64,000 nt of DNA from QHXW01 sp035280425 (GTDB lineage: Bacteria > Acidobacteriota > Terriglobia > Bryobacterales > Bryobacteraceae). The notes under the pieces were generated by a model, which was not told where the DNA came from, did no database searches, and was given only the letters and a program-made list of their open reading frames with translations. Location of the stretch: the NCBI GenBank assembly GCA_035280425.1, contig DATEFW010000018.1:62001-126000 (forward strand). The letters run 5' to 3'. Numbering within the stretch: the first letter of the stretch is position 1; each line of letters opens with the position of its first letter. This document shows, piece by piece, positions 54,163 through 63,355 of the stretch. A program made the translations under genes and the position numbers.

Positions 54163-55119
54163 ATGACGCGAACCGTTTTCTGGGCCGGAGCCATCTTGGC
54201 CGGACTGGCTCTTGTGACGCCTTCCGCGACCGTACCCGCGCTTGCGACGGCTTATGATGCCGCATTCTGGAAGATCTGGAGTGACGGACAGGCCGAGCTT
54301 TCCGGATACGACCTGACCTTCCCGCGCTATGGACACCCTCGCCGGGGTGTGGCCGTGACCGTTTTCGTCACCGAAACATTTTCGAACTCCCTGCGCGTCA
54401 AAGCCGATCCCGGTAAGCACCCCGCGACGGATGAATTCCCGGTAATGAAGCTGAACCTGGTGAAGGATTTTCAAACAGGCGTCTACGACTACAACACCAT
54501 GACATCCAGCTTCATCGCGCTTGCGCCAGTGAACGGAAGGACCGAAGGCTCAGCTACCAAGATTTCGTTTTCCAGCCAGGAATGGTGCGGGCAAACGTAC
54601 CAGCAACTGCTGTTCGATGCGGGCTCGATCCGCTCGACGAGCCACAGCTATTTTGATGGAGACGCCGACCAGCAGAACTCCCTGGACTATCCGGCAGGTG
54701 GATTCAGCGAGGACGAATGGCTGCTGTGGGCGCGTGGAATGGCGGGCCCCCATCTTGCACCCGGCGAACGCCGCGATGTCCGGATGCTGCGTTCGCTCGA
54801 GACCGTGCGGCTCCAGCACGTGCCGGACTCATGGATGCATGCGACGCTTTCCCGCTCTGCCGCCACGAAACGCCTCTCTGTTCCTGCCGGCAGTTTTCAA
54901 GTTGAGACGTACACAATCCGGGCGCCCGGCGGTACGGATCGCACCATATATGTCGAAGCCGTGTCGCCGCACCGCATCGTGCGCTGGGAGACCTCGGCTG
55001 GAGAACGCGCGGACTTACTGGGCTCTCAGCGGATGAAATATTGGCAGATGAACGGGCCGGGTTACGAAAGCGCGCTGAAGAAACTCGGGCTGTCCCCGCG
55101 GCCGCCGCGAACCACGTAA
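54163..55119 (+). CDS. secreted hypothetical protein
   Basis: 318 residues with a leader (TVFWAGAILAGLALVTPSAT). Beta-rich mature part: GQAELSGYDLTFPRYGHPRR, VFVTETFSNSLRVKAD, TKISFSSQEWCGQTYQQLLF, FQVETYTIRAPGGTDRTIYV, PHRIVRWETSAGERADLLGS. The late strand pair resembles DUF3108-like lipoprotein-domain proteins, but assignment is uncertain. ATG at 54163 is chosen because it begins the leader; the open frame starts earlier, inside the divergent kinase gene. Convergent with the zinc-ribbon protein (four bases between stops). Confidence 0.75.
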   Translation: MTRTVFWAGAILAGLALVTPSATVPALATAYDAAFWKIWSDGQAELSGYDLTFPRYGHPRRGVAVTVFVTETFSNSLRVKADPGKHPATDEFPVMKLNLVKDFQTGVYDYNTMTSSFIALAPVNGRTEGSATKISFSSQEWCGQTYQQLLFDAGSIRSTSHSYFDGDADQQNSLDYPAGGFSEDEWLLWARGMAGPHLAPGERRDVRMLRSLETVRLQHVPDSWMHATLSRSAATKRLSVPAGSFQVETYTIRAPGGTDRTIYVEAVSPHRIVRWETSAGERADLLGSQRMKYWQMNGPGYESALKKLGLSPRPPRTT

Positions 55120-55123
55120 TCCG

Positions 55124-55894
55124 TTATTGTGGCGAAGTGACCTGTACTTCGGCAGTGAGGTTCTGCCAATCGGGCAATTCGTACACTTTCAGCTTCGTGT
55201 TTAACGGCGCGCTCAGTTCCTTGGATTCGTACGCACCCAGCGAGGGTAGCTTGAATGAGAACGTTCCGACAGCTTCCTCGTCCGATTTTGCCGTGCGCGC
55301 CCACAGGTTCACATTCGCCGTGAGATCCGACATTTCGGCGCCGGAGTGATTCACCACAACAAACCGCACCTGCGGCTTTTTCTTGGAATCTTCGAGTATA
55401 CGCACGCCGATCACCTCGACGTACTTCTGTAACGTGCTGGCCTGGCCCGAACCCGCGGCAGCCGGCTTGTCTGCGGCCGGTGCGGCATTGGCAGGCGTAT
55501 CCGCGGCCGAAGTGAAATGCCGGACGCCAAAGTACGCGCCCGCAAATATACCCAGAAAGATAATCGCGAAACCGATGCTCATCAGCCACGGCGGAATATT
55601 CAATCCTTGCTTTGGCGGGGGGACCTGGTACACCGGCGGCGGCGGCGAAAACTGCGTCTGCGACGGGTACAACGGCTGCGGATACTGCGGCTGCTGAGGA
55701 GGATATTGCGGCTGCGCCTGATATGGCGGCTGCTGTGGAGCGTATTGCGGCTGCGGCGGATACTGGGGCGCTCCCGCGGTCCGCGGAGGCTGTTGCACGG
55801 GTTGCGCGCCCGCAGGTTTGCCCGCACAATCGGGACACTCGTTGTAAGCGGGAGGTACTTCCCGGCCACACTGCGGGCATATCCAGGTAAACAT
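55124..55894 (-). CDS. zinc-ribbon, Pro/Gln/Tyr-rich, single-TM protein
   Basis: 256 residues. N-terminal zinc ribbon (CPQCGREVPPAYNECPDC), then about 70 residues of PQ/PY repeats (QPQYPPQQPQYPQPLYPSQ), a TM helix (WLMSIGFAIIFLGIFAGAYF, about 105-125) and an extracytoplasmic beta domain (VEVIGVRILEDSKKKPQVRF, SDLTANVNLWARTAKSDEEA). The C-terminal domain looks like an FxLYD-type envelope domain. Cytosolic ribbon plus outside domain suggests an assembly or sensing role; no firm function. Confidence 0.8.
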   Translation of the reverse strand: MFTWICPQCGREVPPAYNECPDCAGKPAGAQPVQQPPRTAGAPQYPPQPQYAPQQPPYQAQPQYPPQQPQYPQPLYPSQTQFSPPPPVYQVPPPKQGLNIPPWLMSIGFAIIFLGIFAGAYFGVRHFTSAADTPANAAPAADKPAAAGSGQASTLQKYVEVIGVRILEDSKKKPQVRFVVVNHSGAEMSDLTANVNLWARTAKSDEEAVGTFSFKLPSLGAYESKELSAPLNTKLKVYELPDWQNLTAEVQVTSPQ

Positions 55895-55924
55895 GTGTTT
55901 TTTGCTCTATTAAATAATCTACCG

Positions 55925-57598
55925 CTAAGCGTTCCCGCCGTGTTGGCGCGTGAGAATTACGCCGGGACGCGCGCCGGTATGCCGGCCTTGATCGAGCACG
56001 ATCTTTCCATTCACGATGACGTACTCGACTCCCGTCGCGTACTGGTGCGGTTTTTCGTAGGTCGCGCGGTCAATGATGTGGGCCGCATCGAACACCGTGA
56101 CGTCCGCCATCATGCCGGGCCGCAGCAAACCGCGATCGAAGATGCCGATCTTGGCTGCATTTGCCGATGTCATTTTGCGGACAGCGTCTTCGAGTGTCAG
56201 AATCTTCTCCTCGCGCACGTAGCGGCCGAGAATGCGCGGAAACGTTCCGAAATAGCGCGGATGCGGGTGTCCGGTAGCCGTAGGGCCGTCGATCGCCACC
56301 GCCGTTCCGTCCGAGCCGATCGAGACGAACGGCTGGCGCAGCGCGTAACGCATGTCATCTTCGGAGTGATGGAAATAAACAGTAGGCACCGAGCCGCCGT
56401 TCGCTTCGAGCAGCTCAAACAGCGCATCGATCGGCGGCTTGCCGAGCGCTTGAATCACCTGGTTCATGCGCATCCCTTCGAAGCGCTTGTACTTTGGATT
56501 CGAGAGCGATACCAGCAGCATGCCGTCCCATCCCCCGGTGGCCGTGTAGTGGTCGTACCAGTTCGACCCCGGAATGCCGTGCAGGATTTCCTGCTCGATC
56601 CGCGGCCGCAGTGCAGGGTCTTTCAAACGGCGGATCATGGCTTCGGCGCCGCCTTCATGCGCCCAGGGCGGAATGATGCTGGCCAGGTCATTCTGCCCGG
56701 CGCGGTACGGATACACGTTGGCTTGCACCTGGAGACCCTCGGCGCGGGCGCGCGCGATGCTCGCGACCAGCTCCGGCATTTGCCCCCACATGGTGTGTTC
56801 GGCGATTTTCAGGTGAATGATGTCGACCGGCACGTGCGCGCGGCGGCCGATCTCAATGGCTTCCGCGACCGATTCGAAAACGCCCCGGCCCTCGGTCCGC
56901 ATATGCGTCGAGTAGCTGCCGCCATATGGCGCGGCGGCTTCGCACATCGCAACCAGGGTATCGGTATCGATCCACGATCCAGGTGGACCGCTCAGCGAAC
57001 TGCTGACGCCGAGCGCGCCTTCCTCCATCGCCTGGCGCACCAGCACGCGCATTTGATCGAGTTCGGAGGCGGTCGGAGGTCCGGCGCGCTCGCCGTGCAC
57101 GTAGGTCCAGATCTGACTCGAGCCGACGTAGCTGCCGATGTTGGTCGAAATTCCCTGGCGAAGCAGGCGGGCGAAGTAGCCCTGGAAATCAGTCCAGTCG
57201 GCGGGGCCGCCATTCCATAAGACAAGCCGTGCGCTGGGGTGCTGCTTCCCGCCAATTGGAGCCGCCGATTCACCTTCGCCCAAAATCATCGACGTCACAC
57301 CCTGCCGGATCATGCTCTGCGCGTTGCCGTCGGCGAGCAGGGTGTAGTCGGAGTGGTTATGCATGTCGATGAACCCGGGGGCCACGGTGAGGCCGGTTGC
57401 CTCGATAACACGGCGTCCGGTCTTTCCGGAAAGATGGCCCATGGCGACGATGCGATCGGCCTGAATGCCGACGTCGCCTGTAAATGATGGATTACCGGTG
57501 CCGTCCACGATTCGCCCGCCGCGAATGAGCAGGTCAAAATCTTGCGGCGACGCGATCGGAACAACCAGCAGAAAAGCCAGAAGAGAAAGGCCACGCAT
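55925..57598 (-). CDS. N-acyl-D-amino-acid deacylase family amidohydrolase
   Basis: 557 residues, exported leader (LSLLAFLLVVPIASPQDF). Amidohydrolase barrel: LLIRGGRIVDGTGNPSFTGD, GLTVAPGFIDMHNHSD with the HxH metal site, IRQGVTSMILGEGESAAP, THMRTEGRGVFESVAEAIEI, VDIIHLKIAEHTMWGQ (His), and SIGSDGTA with the final Asp; ends YVIVNGKIVLDQGRHTGAR. D-aminoacylases release D-amino acids from N-acyl forms. The leader is unusual, pointing to periplasmic action, perhaps on peptidoglycan-derived compounds. Its ATG overlaps the region of the divergent NadD-like gene start. Confidence 0.9.
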   Translation of the reverse strand: MRGLSLLAFLLVVPIASPQDFDLLIRGGRIVDGTGNPSFTGDVGIQADRIVAMGHLSGKTGRRVIEATGLTVAPGFIDMHNHSDYTLLADGNAQSMIRQGVTSMILGEGESAAPIGGKQHPSARLVLWNGGPADWTDFQGYFARLLRQGISTNIGSYVGSSQIWTYVHGERAGPPTASELDQMRVLVRQAMEEGALGVSSSLSGPPGSWIDTDTLVAMCEAAAPYGGSYSTHMRTEGRGVFESVAEAIEIGRRAHVPVDIIHLKIAEHTMWGQMPELVASIARARAEGLQVQANVYPYRAGQNDLASIIPPWAHEGGAEAMIRRLKDPALRPRIEQEILHGIPGSNWYDHYTATGGWDGMLLVSLSNPKYKRFEGMRMNQVIQALGKPPIDALFELLEANGGSVPTVYFHHSEDDMRYALRQPFVSIGSDGTAVAIDGPTATGHPHPRYFGTFPRILGRYVREEKILTLEDAVRKMTSANAAKIGIFDRGLLRPGMMADVTVFDAAHIIDRATYEKPHQYATGVEYVIVNGKIVLDQGRHTGARPGVILTRQHGGNA

Positions 57599-57611
57599 GA
57601 GGAGAGTGCCA

Positions 57612-58241
57612 GTGTACTACAACGGTTATGTGGCGCTCGAATTCTTCCGGCGGACGGAGGGGAAACCATGGAAGCTCGGCGTGATTCCCGCGGCGTTCAA
57701 TCCGCCCACGCGCGCGCACCTGGCGCTGGCCTGTGCAGCGCTGCAATCTGTGGATGAAGTGCTGTTCGTGCTGCCGCGCGTGTTTCCGCACAAGTCTTAC
57801 CAAGACGCCAGGTTCGAGCAACGGATCGAGATGTTGACGCAGGCCTGCGCACAACCCCAGTTTTCGATAGCCGCAAGCCAGGGCGGCTTGTTCATCGACA
57901 TTGCCGGCGAATGTCATGAGGCGTACGGCGATGGCGTTCGCCTTTCTTTCATATGCGGATGCGACGCCGCCGAACGCATCATCCATTGGGATTACGGCGA
58001 GCCGGGCGCATTTTTGCGGATGCTGGAGCAATTCGAGATGCTGGTTGCAGCTCGGGGCGCACGGTTTCTGCCTCCGCCGGAGATGGCGCACCGAATCCAC
58101 CTGATCGAGGTGGCAGATCAGATAACGGACGTCTCCGCCAGCGAAGTCCGCCGCCGCGTCCGGCTCGGCGAGCCCTGGCAGAACCTGGTGCCGGCAGAGA
58201 TCGTACCTCTTGTTGCTAAGATCTATGCGGCCAAAAGGTAA
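57612..58241 (+). CDS. NadD-like nucleotidyltransferase
   Basis: 209 residues, cytosolic. Rossmann-like nucleotidylyltransferase: GVIPAAFNPPTRAHLALACA is the GxFNPxHxGH-type motif with Thr replacing the first His (TRAH), and VSASEVRRRV corresponds to the ISSTxIR motif that binds the nucleotide. Middle region YGDGVRLSFICGCDAAERII matches the FIxGxD strand. Transfers AMP to nicotinate mononucleotide in NAD synthesis if a true NadD; the altered motif leaves a related activity possible. GTG at 57612 has GAGGAG seven bases upstream; an ATG at 57597 overlapping the divergent start is the alternative. Confidence 0.8.
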   Translation: MYYNGYVALEFFRRTEGKPWKLGVIPAAFNPPTRAHLALACAALQSVDEVLFVLPRVFPHKSYQDARFEQRIEMLTQACAQPQFSIAASQGGLFIDIAGECHEAYGDGVRLSFICGCDAAERIIHWDYGEPGAFLRMLEQFEMLVAARGARFLPPPEMAHRIHLIEVADQITDVSASEVRRRVRLGEPWQNLVPAEIVPLVAKIYAAKR

Positions 58242-58304
58242 GCGTTCTGTATTTCGTAGTGTTTTTCGTGTAATAATTTCGGCCGCGCACAGTCATCTGT
58301 GTGT

Positions 58305-58883
58305 ATGGAGAGTCTGCAGGTTGTGATGGACGCATCCGTTCCGCCGGCAGCGGGCGCCGGTATTGCGCCGCAAGCCGGGCTGGAAAAGATTTTTGAGATA
58401 CACCACGCGGTCGTGCTGCGGGCGGCGTATCGGATTACCGGCAGCGCGACTGACGCCGAGGACGTGCTGCAAACGGTGTTCTTAAGACTGCTGCGGCGGC
58501 CGGCGGATTCACCCGCCATGGAGAATGTGCCGGGGTACCTGCACCGGGCGGCTGTCAACGCCGCGCTCGATCTGGTGCGCGACCGGCACGAAGGTAAGAA
58601 TGTGCCGCTCGAGGCACAGGCGTTCGGCCTGGCTGAGCCGCTGTCCACCGCTCCCGACCGGCAGCATGAGCGGCGGGAAATGCGCGATCTGGTTCGGCGG
58701 GTGCTGGCGCGGATGGCGCCCAGATCGGCCGAGATTTTCGCGCTGCATTATTTTGAAGGCTACTCAAATCCGGAAATCGCGCGGATGCTGGACCTGTCAG
58801 CGGCGGGAGTAGCCGTGACTCTGCACCGGACGCGCGCCCGGGTGCAGGAAGAAATCCGCAGTTTCATGGGAGAAGCATCATGA
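58305..58883 (+). CDS. ECF-type RNA polymerase sigma factor
   Basis: 192 residues. Region 2 (EKIFEIHHAVVLRAAYRITG, SATDAEDVLQTVFLRLLRR) and region 4 (MAPRSAEIFALHYFEGYSNP, EIARMLDLSAAGVAVTLHRT) flank a short linker, the ECF layout. Its last bases overlap the ATG of the anti-sigma/FecR gene (ATGA), so both are coupled. A probable autoregulated envelope-stress regulator of the downstream ABC operon; the stimulus is unknown. ATG at 58305; GTG at 58299 also possible. Confidence 0.93.
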   Translation: MESLQVVMDASVPPAAGAGIAPQAGLEKIFEIHHAVVLRAAYRITGSATDAEDVLQTVFLRLLRRPADSPAMENVPGYLHRAAVNAALDLVRDRHEGKNVPLEAQAFGLAEPLSTAPDRQHERREMRDLVRRVLARMAPRSAEIFALHYFEGYSNPEIARMLDLSAAGVAVTLHRTRARVQEEIRSFMGEAS

Positions 58884-61552
58884 GCAACGAAAAAAACAAT
58901 CCCGATCAAATTCTGGATGATGCCATCGCCGAAATTCGTGCCGAAACGATGGATCAGACCGCGGTAGATCAGGCTGCCGCGCGGGTTTGGGCCAAAGTCG
59001 CGCAGGCTGCGGCCGGTGCACCCGCGGAGGCACGCCGGGCAGGCGAGCCGCTGCGCACCTGCGATGACTTTCGTGCGCTCATTCCGGCATTACTGGCCGG
59101 CAAGCTTCCCGACGCTCAGGCCTGGTTACTCGAAGATCACGTCCACGGGTGTCCTCAATGCCGCCAGGCACTGGCGAGTGCACGATCGGGCAAGGTGGTT
59201 GAGCTCACGTCACCCCCACAGCGAAAGCCCCTCGCGCCTCAGTGGAAATGGGCGATAGCAGCGGCCCTGACCGTGGGAGTCGGGATCGGTGCGTGGCAGA
59301 TGCGCGACAGCATTTTGCCGGCGCCCTCAGGTCCCCGGGGCGTGGTTGCCAGCGTCAACGGGCTGCTCTATAGCGTTTCGGATACAGGCAGCACGCCAAT
59401 TATGGCCGGAGCCGCGCTAGGTGAGCGCGAATACATTCGCACGGCGCGCGGCGGGCACGCCATGGTGCGCCTAACCGACGGCTCGCTGGTCGAAATGCGG
59501 GAACGTTCGGAGCTGTCGCTCTCCCGCAAATTCAGCGGCACGACGATCCGGCTCGAGCGCGGCAGCGTGATCGTGCAGGCGGCCAAGCAGCGCCGTGGCA
59601 GGTTATACGTCGCGACCAACGACTGTCTGGTCTCAGTGAAGGGCACGATCTTCGCCGTCGATCATGGCACGAAGGGCTCGCGCGTGGCGGTGATCCAGGG
59701 CGAAGTGCGGGTGGATGAAGCCAGTCAGACCCGGATGCTGCACCCGGGCGATCAAGTATCGACGGATTCAGCGATGGCCGCGGTTTCGATCAAAGACGAC
59801 ATCTCCTGGAGCCAGAACCTGAACCAGTACCTGGCGCTGCTGGGTGAATTCAGCGCTATGCAGAAGCAACTGGAGCAGATACCCGGGCCGGGGTTACGCT
59901 ATTCTTCGCGGCTGCTCGATCTGGCACCGGACGGCACAGTGCTCTACGTGGCCATCCCCAACATTGGCGGGATGCTGGGGGACGCACAGCGAATTTTTCA
60001 GGAACGGCTGGACCAAAGCACCGTCTTGCGCGACTGGTGGAACTCGAACGGCAATTCGCAGGACCTACAGAAGGCGATCGATACGGTGCGCGGATTCAGC
60101 GATTATCTGGGGAACGAGGTTGTAGTTACGGTATCGAGCGATGCGTCCGGGCAATATCGCGCGCCGCTTGTGATGGCGGAGGTGGCGAAACCCGGATTCC
60201 GCGAGTTTTTGACGCAGCAGATCGCGCAGTTCAGCGGACAGGCGAACCGGCCGCAGCTCACGGTTGTGGATAATCCGTCGTCGCTGCCGGCGGCAGGAGG
60301 TCAAGGCCACGATGCGCTGGTACTGCTCACGGGGGACGTGGTGGCCATGTCGCCGGATCCCGCGAACTTGCGGGCTGTGGCGGCGCTGGTTGCGCAGCCT
60401 GGTTCCGGCACATTTGCGCAGACGGCTTTTTACCAACAGATCGCCGCCGATTACCGGGCGGGCGCCGGATGGCTGATTGCCGCGAACATGGAACAAATCG
60501 TGAAATCTTCCGTAAGTCAGGGAGAGCGGCATCATCCCGAGATGCAGGCCAGGCAGAACGAAAAGGCCATTTTCGGCCAGCTTGGAGTTTTCGACGTGCA
60601 GAGCTTGACAGTGGAGCGGAAGGAGGTCGGCGGCAAAACGGAGAATCGCGCGGTCCTGACGTTTTCGCAGCCGCGGCGGGGAATGGCTTCCTGGCTGGCG
60701 TCTCCGGCTCCCATGGGTGCGCTCGATTTCATTTCGCCCGAGGCCAGCGTGGCGACGGCGTTTGTGGTGAAGCAGCCGCGAGCTGCGCTCGAAGAATTAT
60801 TCAGCGCGATCCAGACGGTCGATCCGAACTTTGCGAACGGGCAGGCGCAATTTGAATCCCAGGCTGGTATCAGCCTGCTGAACGATCTGGCGGGACCGCT
60901 AGGCGGGGAAGTGGCGTTCGCGATTGATGGTCCGCTGCTGCCCTCGCCGGGATGGAAGTTCGCCATCGAAGTGTACGATCCGGTGCGGCTGGAGCACACC
61001 ATCGAGTCGCTAGCGGCCAAGGCCGCGGCCCAGTCGCAGGGCCCAAAATGGAGCGTGAACCAGGTGCAGTCAGGCGGCCGTACGTATTATGCGCTCGAGT
61101 CGCCGCAATCGCCGTTCGCGATTCACTATACGTTCGTGGATGGATACCTGGCGGCGGCGGCGAATCAGGCGCTGCTGATGCAAGCGCTCAGCCAGCGGGC
61201 GGCGGGATACAGTCTGCCGCGCTCGGCCGGGTTCAAATCGCTGCTATCGCCAGACGGCTATAGCAATTTTTCGGCGGTTCTCTATCAAAATCTGAAGCCG
61301 GTGCTCGGACCGGTGGCCGCGCAGTTGCGGGCGCTGGGGACTCTCAATCCGGAGACGCAGAAATCCATCGACCAGCTCTCCGCCAATGCGACGCCGACGC
61401 TGGTTTATGCTTATGGACAACCGGACCGGATCGAAGTGGCTTCGAGCGGCAGCTTCTTCGGGTTTAATCTCGACACTCTGATGGGCGCCGGAAGCCCGTT
61501 CCAGATTCCCGGTTTGCTGGGGAGGGCGGCGCGCGCGCATCCGAACCAATGA
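58880..61552 (+). CDS. anti-sigma/FecR-domain membrane protein with large C-terminal domain
   Basis: 890 residues. About 60-100: zinc-finger anti-sigma pattern (CDDFRALIPALLAGKLPDAQ, then DHVHGCPQCRQAL). TM helix at about 115-132 (WAIAAALTVGVGIGAW). FecR-like beta domain at 150-285 (GEREYIRTARGGHAMVRLTD, VSVKGTIFAVDHGTKGSRVA, VIQGEVRVDE). From 310 to the end a large region starts LLDLAPDGTVLYVAIPNIGG and resembles DUF3352-type extracellular proteins with two similar halves. Combination of anti-sigma, FecR and this tail in one chain is unusual. Predicted inner membrane, sensing outside and holding the sigma factor. Coupled to both neighbours through four-base overlaps. Confidence 0.82.
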   Translation: MSNEKNNPDQILDDAIAEIRAETMDQTAVDQAAARVWAKVAQAAAGAPAEARRAGEPLRTCDDFRALIPALLAGKLPDAQAWLLEDHVHGCPQCRQALASARSGKVVELTSPPQRKPLAPQWKWAIAAALTVGVGIGAWQMRDSILPAPSGPRGVVASVNGLLYSVSDTGSTPIMAGAALGEREYIRTARGGHAMVRLTDGSLVEMRERSELSLSRKFSGTTIRLERGSVIVQAAKQRRGRLYVATNDCLVSVKGTIFAVDHGTKGSRVAVIQGEVRVDEASQTRMLHPGDQVSTDSAMAAVSIKDDISWSQNLNQYLALLGEFSAMQKQLEQIPGPGLRYSSRLLDLAPDGTVLYVAIPNIGGMLGDAQRIFQERLDQSTVLRDWWNSNGNSQDLQKAIDTVRGFSDYLGNEVVVTVSSDASGQYRAPLVMAEVAKPGFREFLTQQIAQFSGQANRPQLTVVDNPSSLPAAGGQGHDALVLLTGDVVAMSPDPANLRAVAALVAQPGSGTFAQTAFYQQIAADYRAGAGWLIAANMEQIVKSSVSQGERHHPEMQARQNEKAIFGQLGVFDVQSLTVERKEVGGKTENRAVLTFSQPRRGMASWLASPAPMGALDFISPEASVATAFVVKQPRAALEELFSAIQTVDPNFANGQAQFESQAGISLLNDLAGPLGGEVAFAIDGPLLPSPGWKFAIEVYDPVRLEHTIESLAAKAAAQSQGPKWSVNQVQSGGRTYYALESPQSPFAIHYTFVDGYLAAAANQALLMQALSQRAAGYSLPRSAGFKSLLSPDGYSNFSAVLYQNLKPVLGPVAAQLRALGTLNPETQKSIDQLSANATPTLVYAYGQPDRIEVASSGSFFGFNLDTLMGAGSPFQIPGLLGRAARAHPNQ

Positions 61553-62499
61553 AGCCGATTATCGAGCTCGATGGTCTCTGTGTTGATCTGGGCGGAAGGC
61601 GCATCCTGGCCGACCTGCGATGCGATCTTTCCGCCCGAACCATCGGGCTGCTCGGACCGAATGGGGCGGGGAAGTCGACGCTGATCAACGCGCTGCTCGG
61701 TTTCCACGCTCCGGCCGCGGGCACGGCGCGCGTTTTCGGGCATGACGTACGTTCTCAACTGCGCGAGATTCGCAAGCTCACCGGTTACATGCCGGAGAAC
61801 GATGCGTTCATAGCGGGGGTAAGCGCGGTTTCCTACGTGCGGCTGATGGCGGAACTTTCCGGTCTGCCGCGAGAGGCGGCGCTCGAGCGCGCGCACGAGG
61901 CGCTATTCTACGTTGGGCTGGGCGAGGCGCGATACCGCAAGCTGGGCACCTACTCGCTGGGTATGAAGCAACTCGCCAAGCTGGCGCAGGCGATCGCGCA
62001 CGGGCCGAAGCTGCTTATTCTGGACGAGCCGACTAACGGGCTCGATCCGCCGGCGCGGCAGCGAATGATCCGGCTGATCCGCGAGATGCGCGATTCAGGC
62101 GACATGCACCTGATTCTGTGTTCGCACCTGCTGCGAGACGTGGAGGAAACCTGCGAAGAAGTGCTGATCCTGAAGCAGGGGCGGATCGTGCATTACGCCA
62201 ATCTTGAAGAAGAGCGGCGTGCAAACCGGAAATTCATTGAGATGGAAACGATCGGGGCGAACGGCTCGTTCGCCCACGACATCGAAAAGCTGGGCTGCGC
62301 CTGCGCCATCACTGGAAGTAATCGCATCAAACTGATTCTTTCCGAAGGCGTTGACGTACGCGACATTTATCGCGTCGCAGACGCGCGGAAAGTGCAGATC
62401 CGCCGCCTCAATTACAAACGCGACAGCCTCGAGGACATTTTCCTGAAAGCCATGGAAAGCGATCTGGTAGCCAAGGAGGCGGCGAATGGCGGTTTATAA
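61549..62499 (+). CDS. ABC transporter ATP-binding protein
   Basis: 316 residues. Walker A GPNGAGKST, signature YSLGMKQLAKLAQAI (LGMKQ in place of LSGGQ, as in exporter-type family members), Walker B LLILDEPTNGLDPPARQ and a switch His (CSHLLRDVE). A C-terminal extension of about 90 residues (ETIGANGSFAHDIEKLGCAC) is typical of DrrA/CcmA-type exporters. Starts within the FecR stop (ATGA) and overlaps the permease by 14 bases. Confidence 0.95.
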   Translation: MKPIIELDGLCVDLGGRRILADLRCDLSARTIGLLGPNGAGKSTLINALLGFHAPAAGTARVFGHDVRSQLREIRKLTGYMPENDAFIAGVSAVSYVRLMAELSGLPREAALERAHEALFYVGLGEARYRKLGTYSLGMKQLAKLAQAIAHGPKLLILDEPTNGLDPPARQRMIRLIREMRDSGDMHLILCSHLLRDVEETCEEVLILKQGRIVHYANLEEERRANRKFIEMETIGANGSFAHDIEKLGCACAITGSNRIKLILSEGVDVRDIYRVADARKVQIRRLNYKRDSLEDIFLKAMESDLVAKEAANGGL

Positions 62500-63355
62500 G
62501 CGCAGCTACCGCGGGTACTCCGGGCCGGTGACGCCGGAATGGTCGCGCTTCCTGATCATTCCGCGCTACGCGTACCAGGAGCTGTTCCATTCGAAGATCA
62601 TGACGGCGTTTTTTGTGCTGTGCTTCGTCGCGCCGATCGTGTTTTTGTGCCTGATCTACGTTGCGGATAACTTCGCATCCTTCGCGCGGATGTTGAACCC
62701 GACAGCACCAGAGTCGTCGCCGATTTCGATCAATGCCAATTTCTTTCTGGCGTTCCTCAACATTCAGGGCGTGCTGGCGTTCATTTTGACGGCGTTCGTC
62801 GGTCCGAGCCTGATCGCGAGCGACCTGGCGAATCGGGCGCTGCCGTTGTATCTCTGCCGCCCGTTTTCGCGAGCCGAGTACGTCGCGGGGAAAATGGCGG
62901 TGCTGCTGGTGCTGCTCTCGCTGATTACCTGGATTCCGGCAATGGTTCTGTTTGGCGTGCATGGGAGCCTCATGGGTGGTGCGTGGCTCGCCGCGAATCT
63001 ATGGATGGTCTGGGCCATTTTTGCGGGCTCCTGGATCTGGATCCTGATGATCTCGCTTCTGGCCCTGGCGCTTTCGGCATGGGTGAAGTGGAAGATCGCG
63101 GCGGGCGCGCTGTTGCTGGCGGTATTTTTCGTGGCTGCGGCGTTCGGGGAGGCGGTCAATGCGGTGCTCGAAGTAAGCTGGGGCAAACTAATCAATTTAA
63201 TGTACTTGTTTGTAACAATCTGGCGCCAGCTATTTCGCCTTCACGAACCTTCCGATATCTCGCCCGGCTCGGCCTGGGTCATGCTGGCGCTGATTTCGGC
63301 GGGCTGCCTATGGCTGCTTTATCGCAAAGTGCGCGCGTTCGAGGTGGTGCGGTGA
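62486..63355 (+). CDS. ABC transporter permease (ABC-2 type)
   Basis: 289 residues with about six TM segments: IMTAFFVLCFVAPIVFLCLI, FLAFLNIQGVLAFILTAFVG, MAVLLVLLSLITWIPAMVLF, MVWAIFAGSWIWILMISLLA, AGALLLAVFFVAAAFGEAVN and VMLALISAGCLWLLYR. Contains the ABC-2 feature PLYLCRPFSRAEYVAGK between TM2 and TM3. AAGGAGG precedes its ATG. Overlaps both ATPase genes, so it is translated as one unit with them. Confidence 0.92.
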   Translation: MAVYKRSYRGYSGPVTPEWSRFLIIPRYAYQELFHSKIMTAFFVLCFVAPIVFLCLIYVADNFASFARMLNPTAPESSPISINANFFLAFLNIQGVLAFILTAFVGPSLIASDLANRALPLYLCRPFSRAEYVAGKMAVLLVLLSLITWIPAMVLFGVHGSLMGGAWLAANLWMVWAIFAGSWIWILMISLLALALSAWVKWKIAAGALLLAVFFVAAAFGEAVNAVLEVSWGKLINLMYLFVTIWRQLFRLHEPSDISPGSAWVMLALISAGCLWLLYRKVRAFEVVR

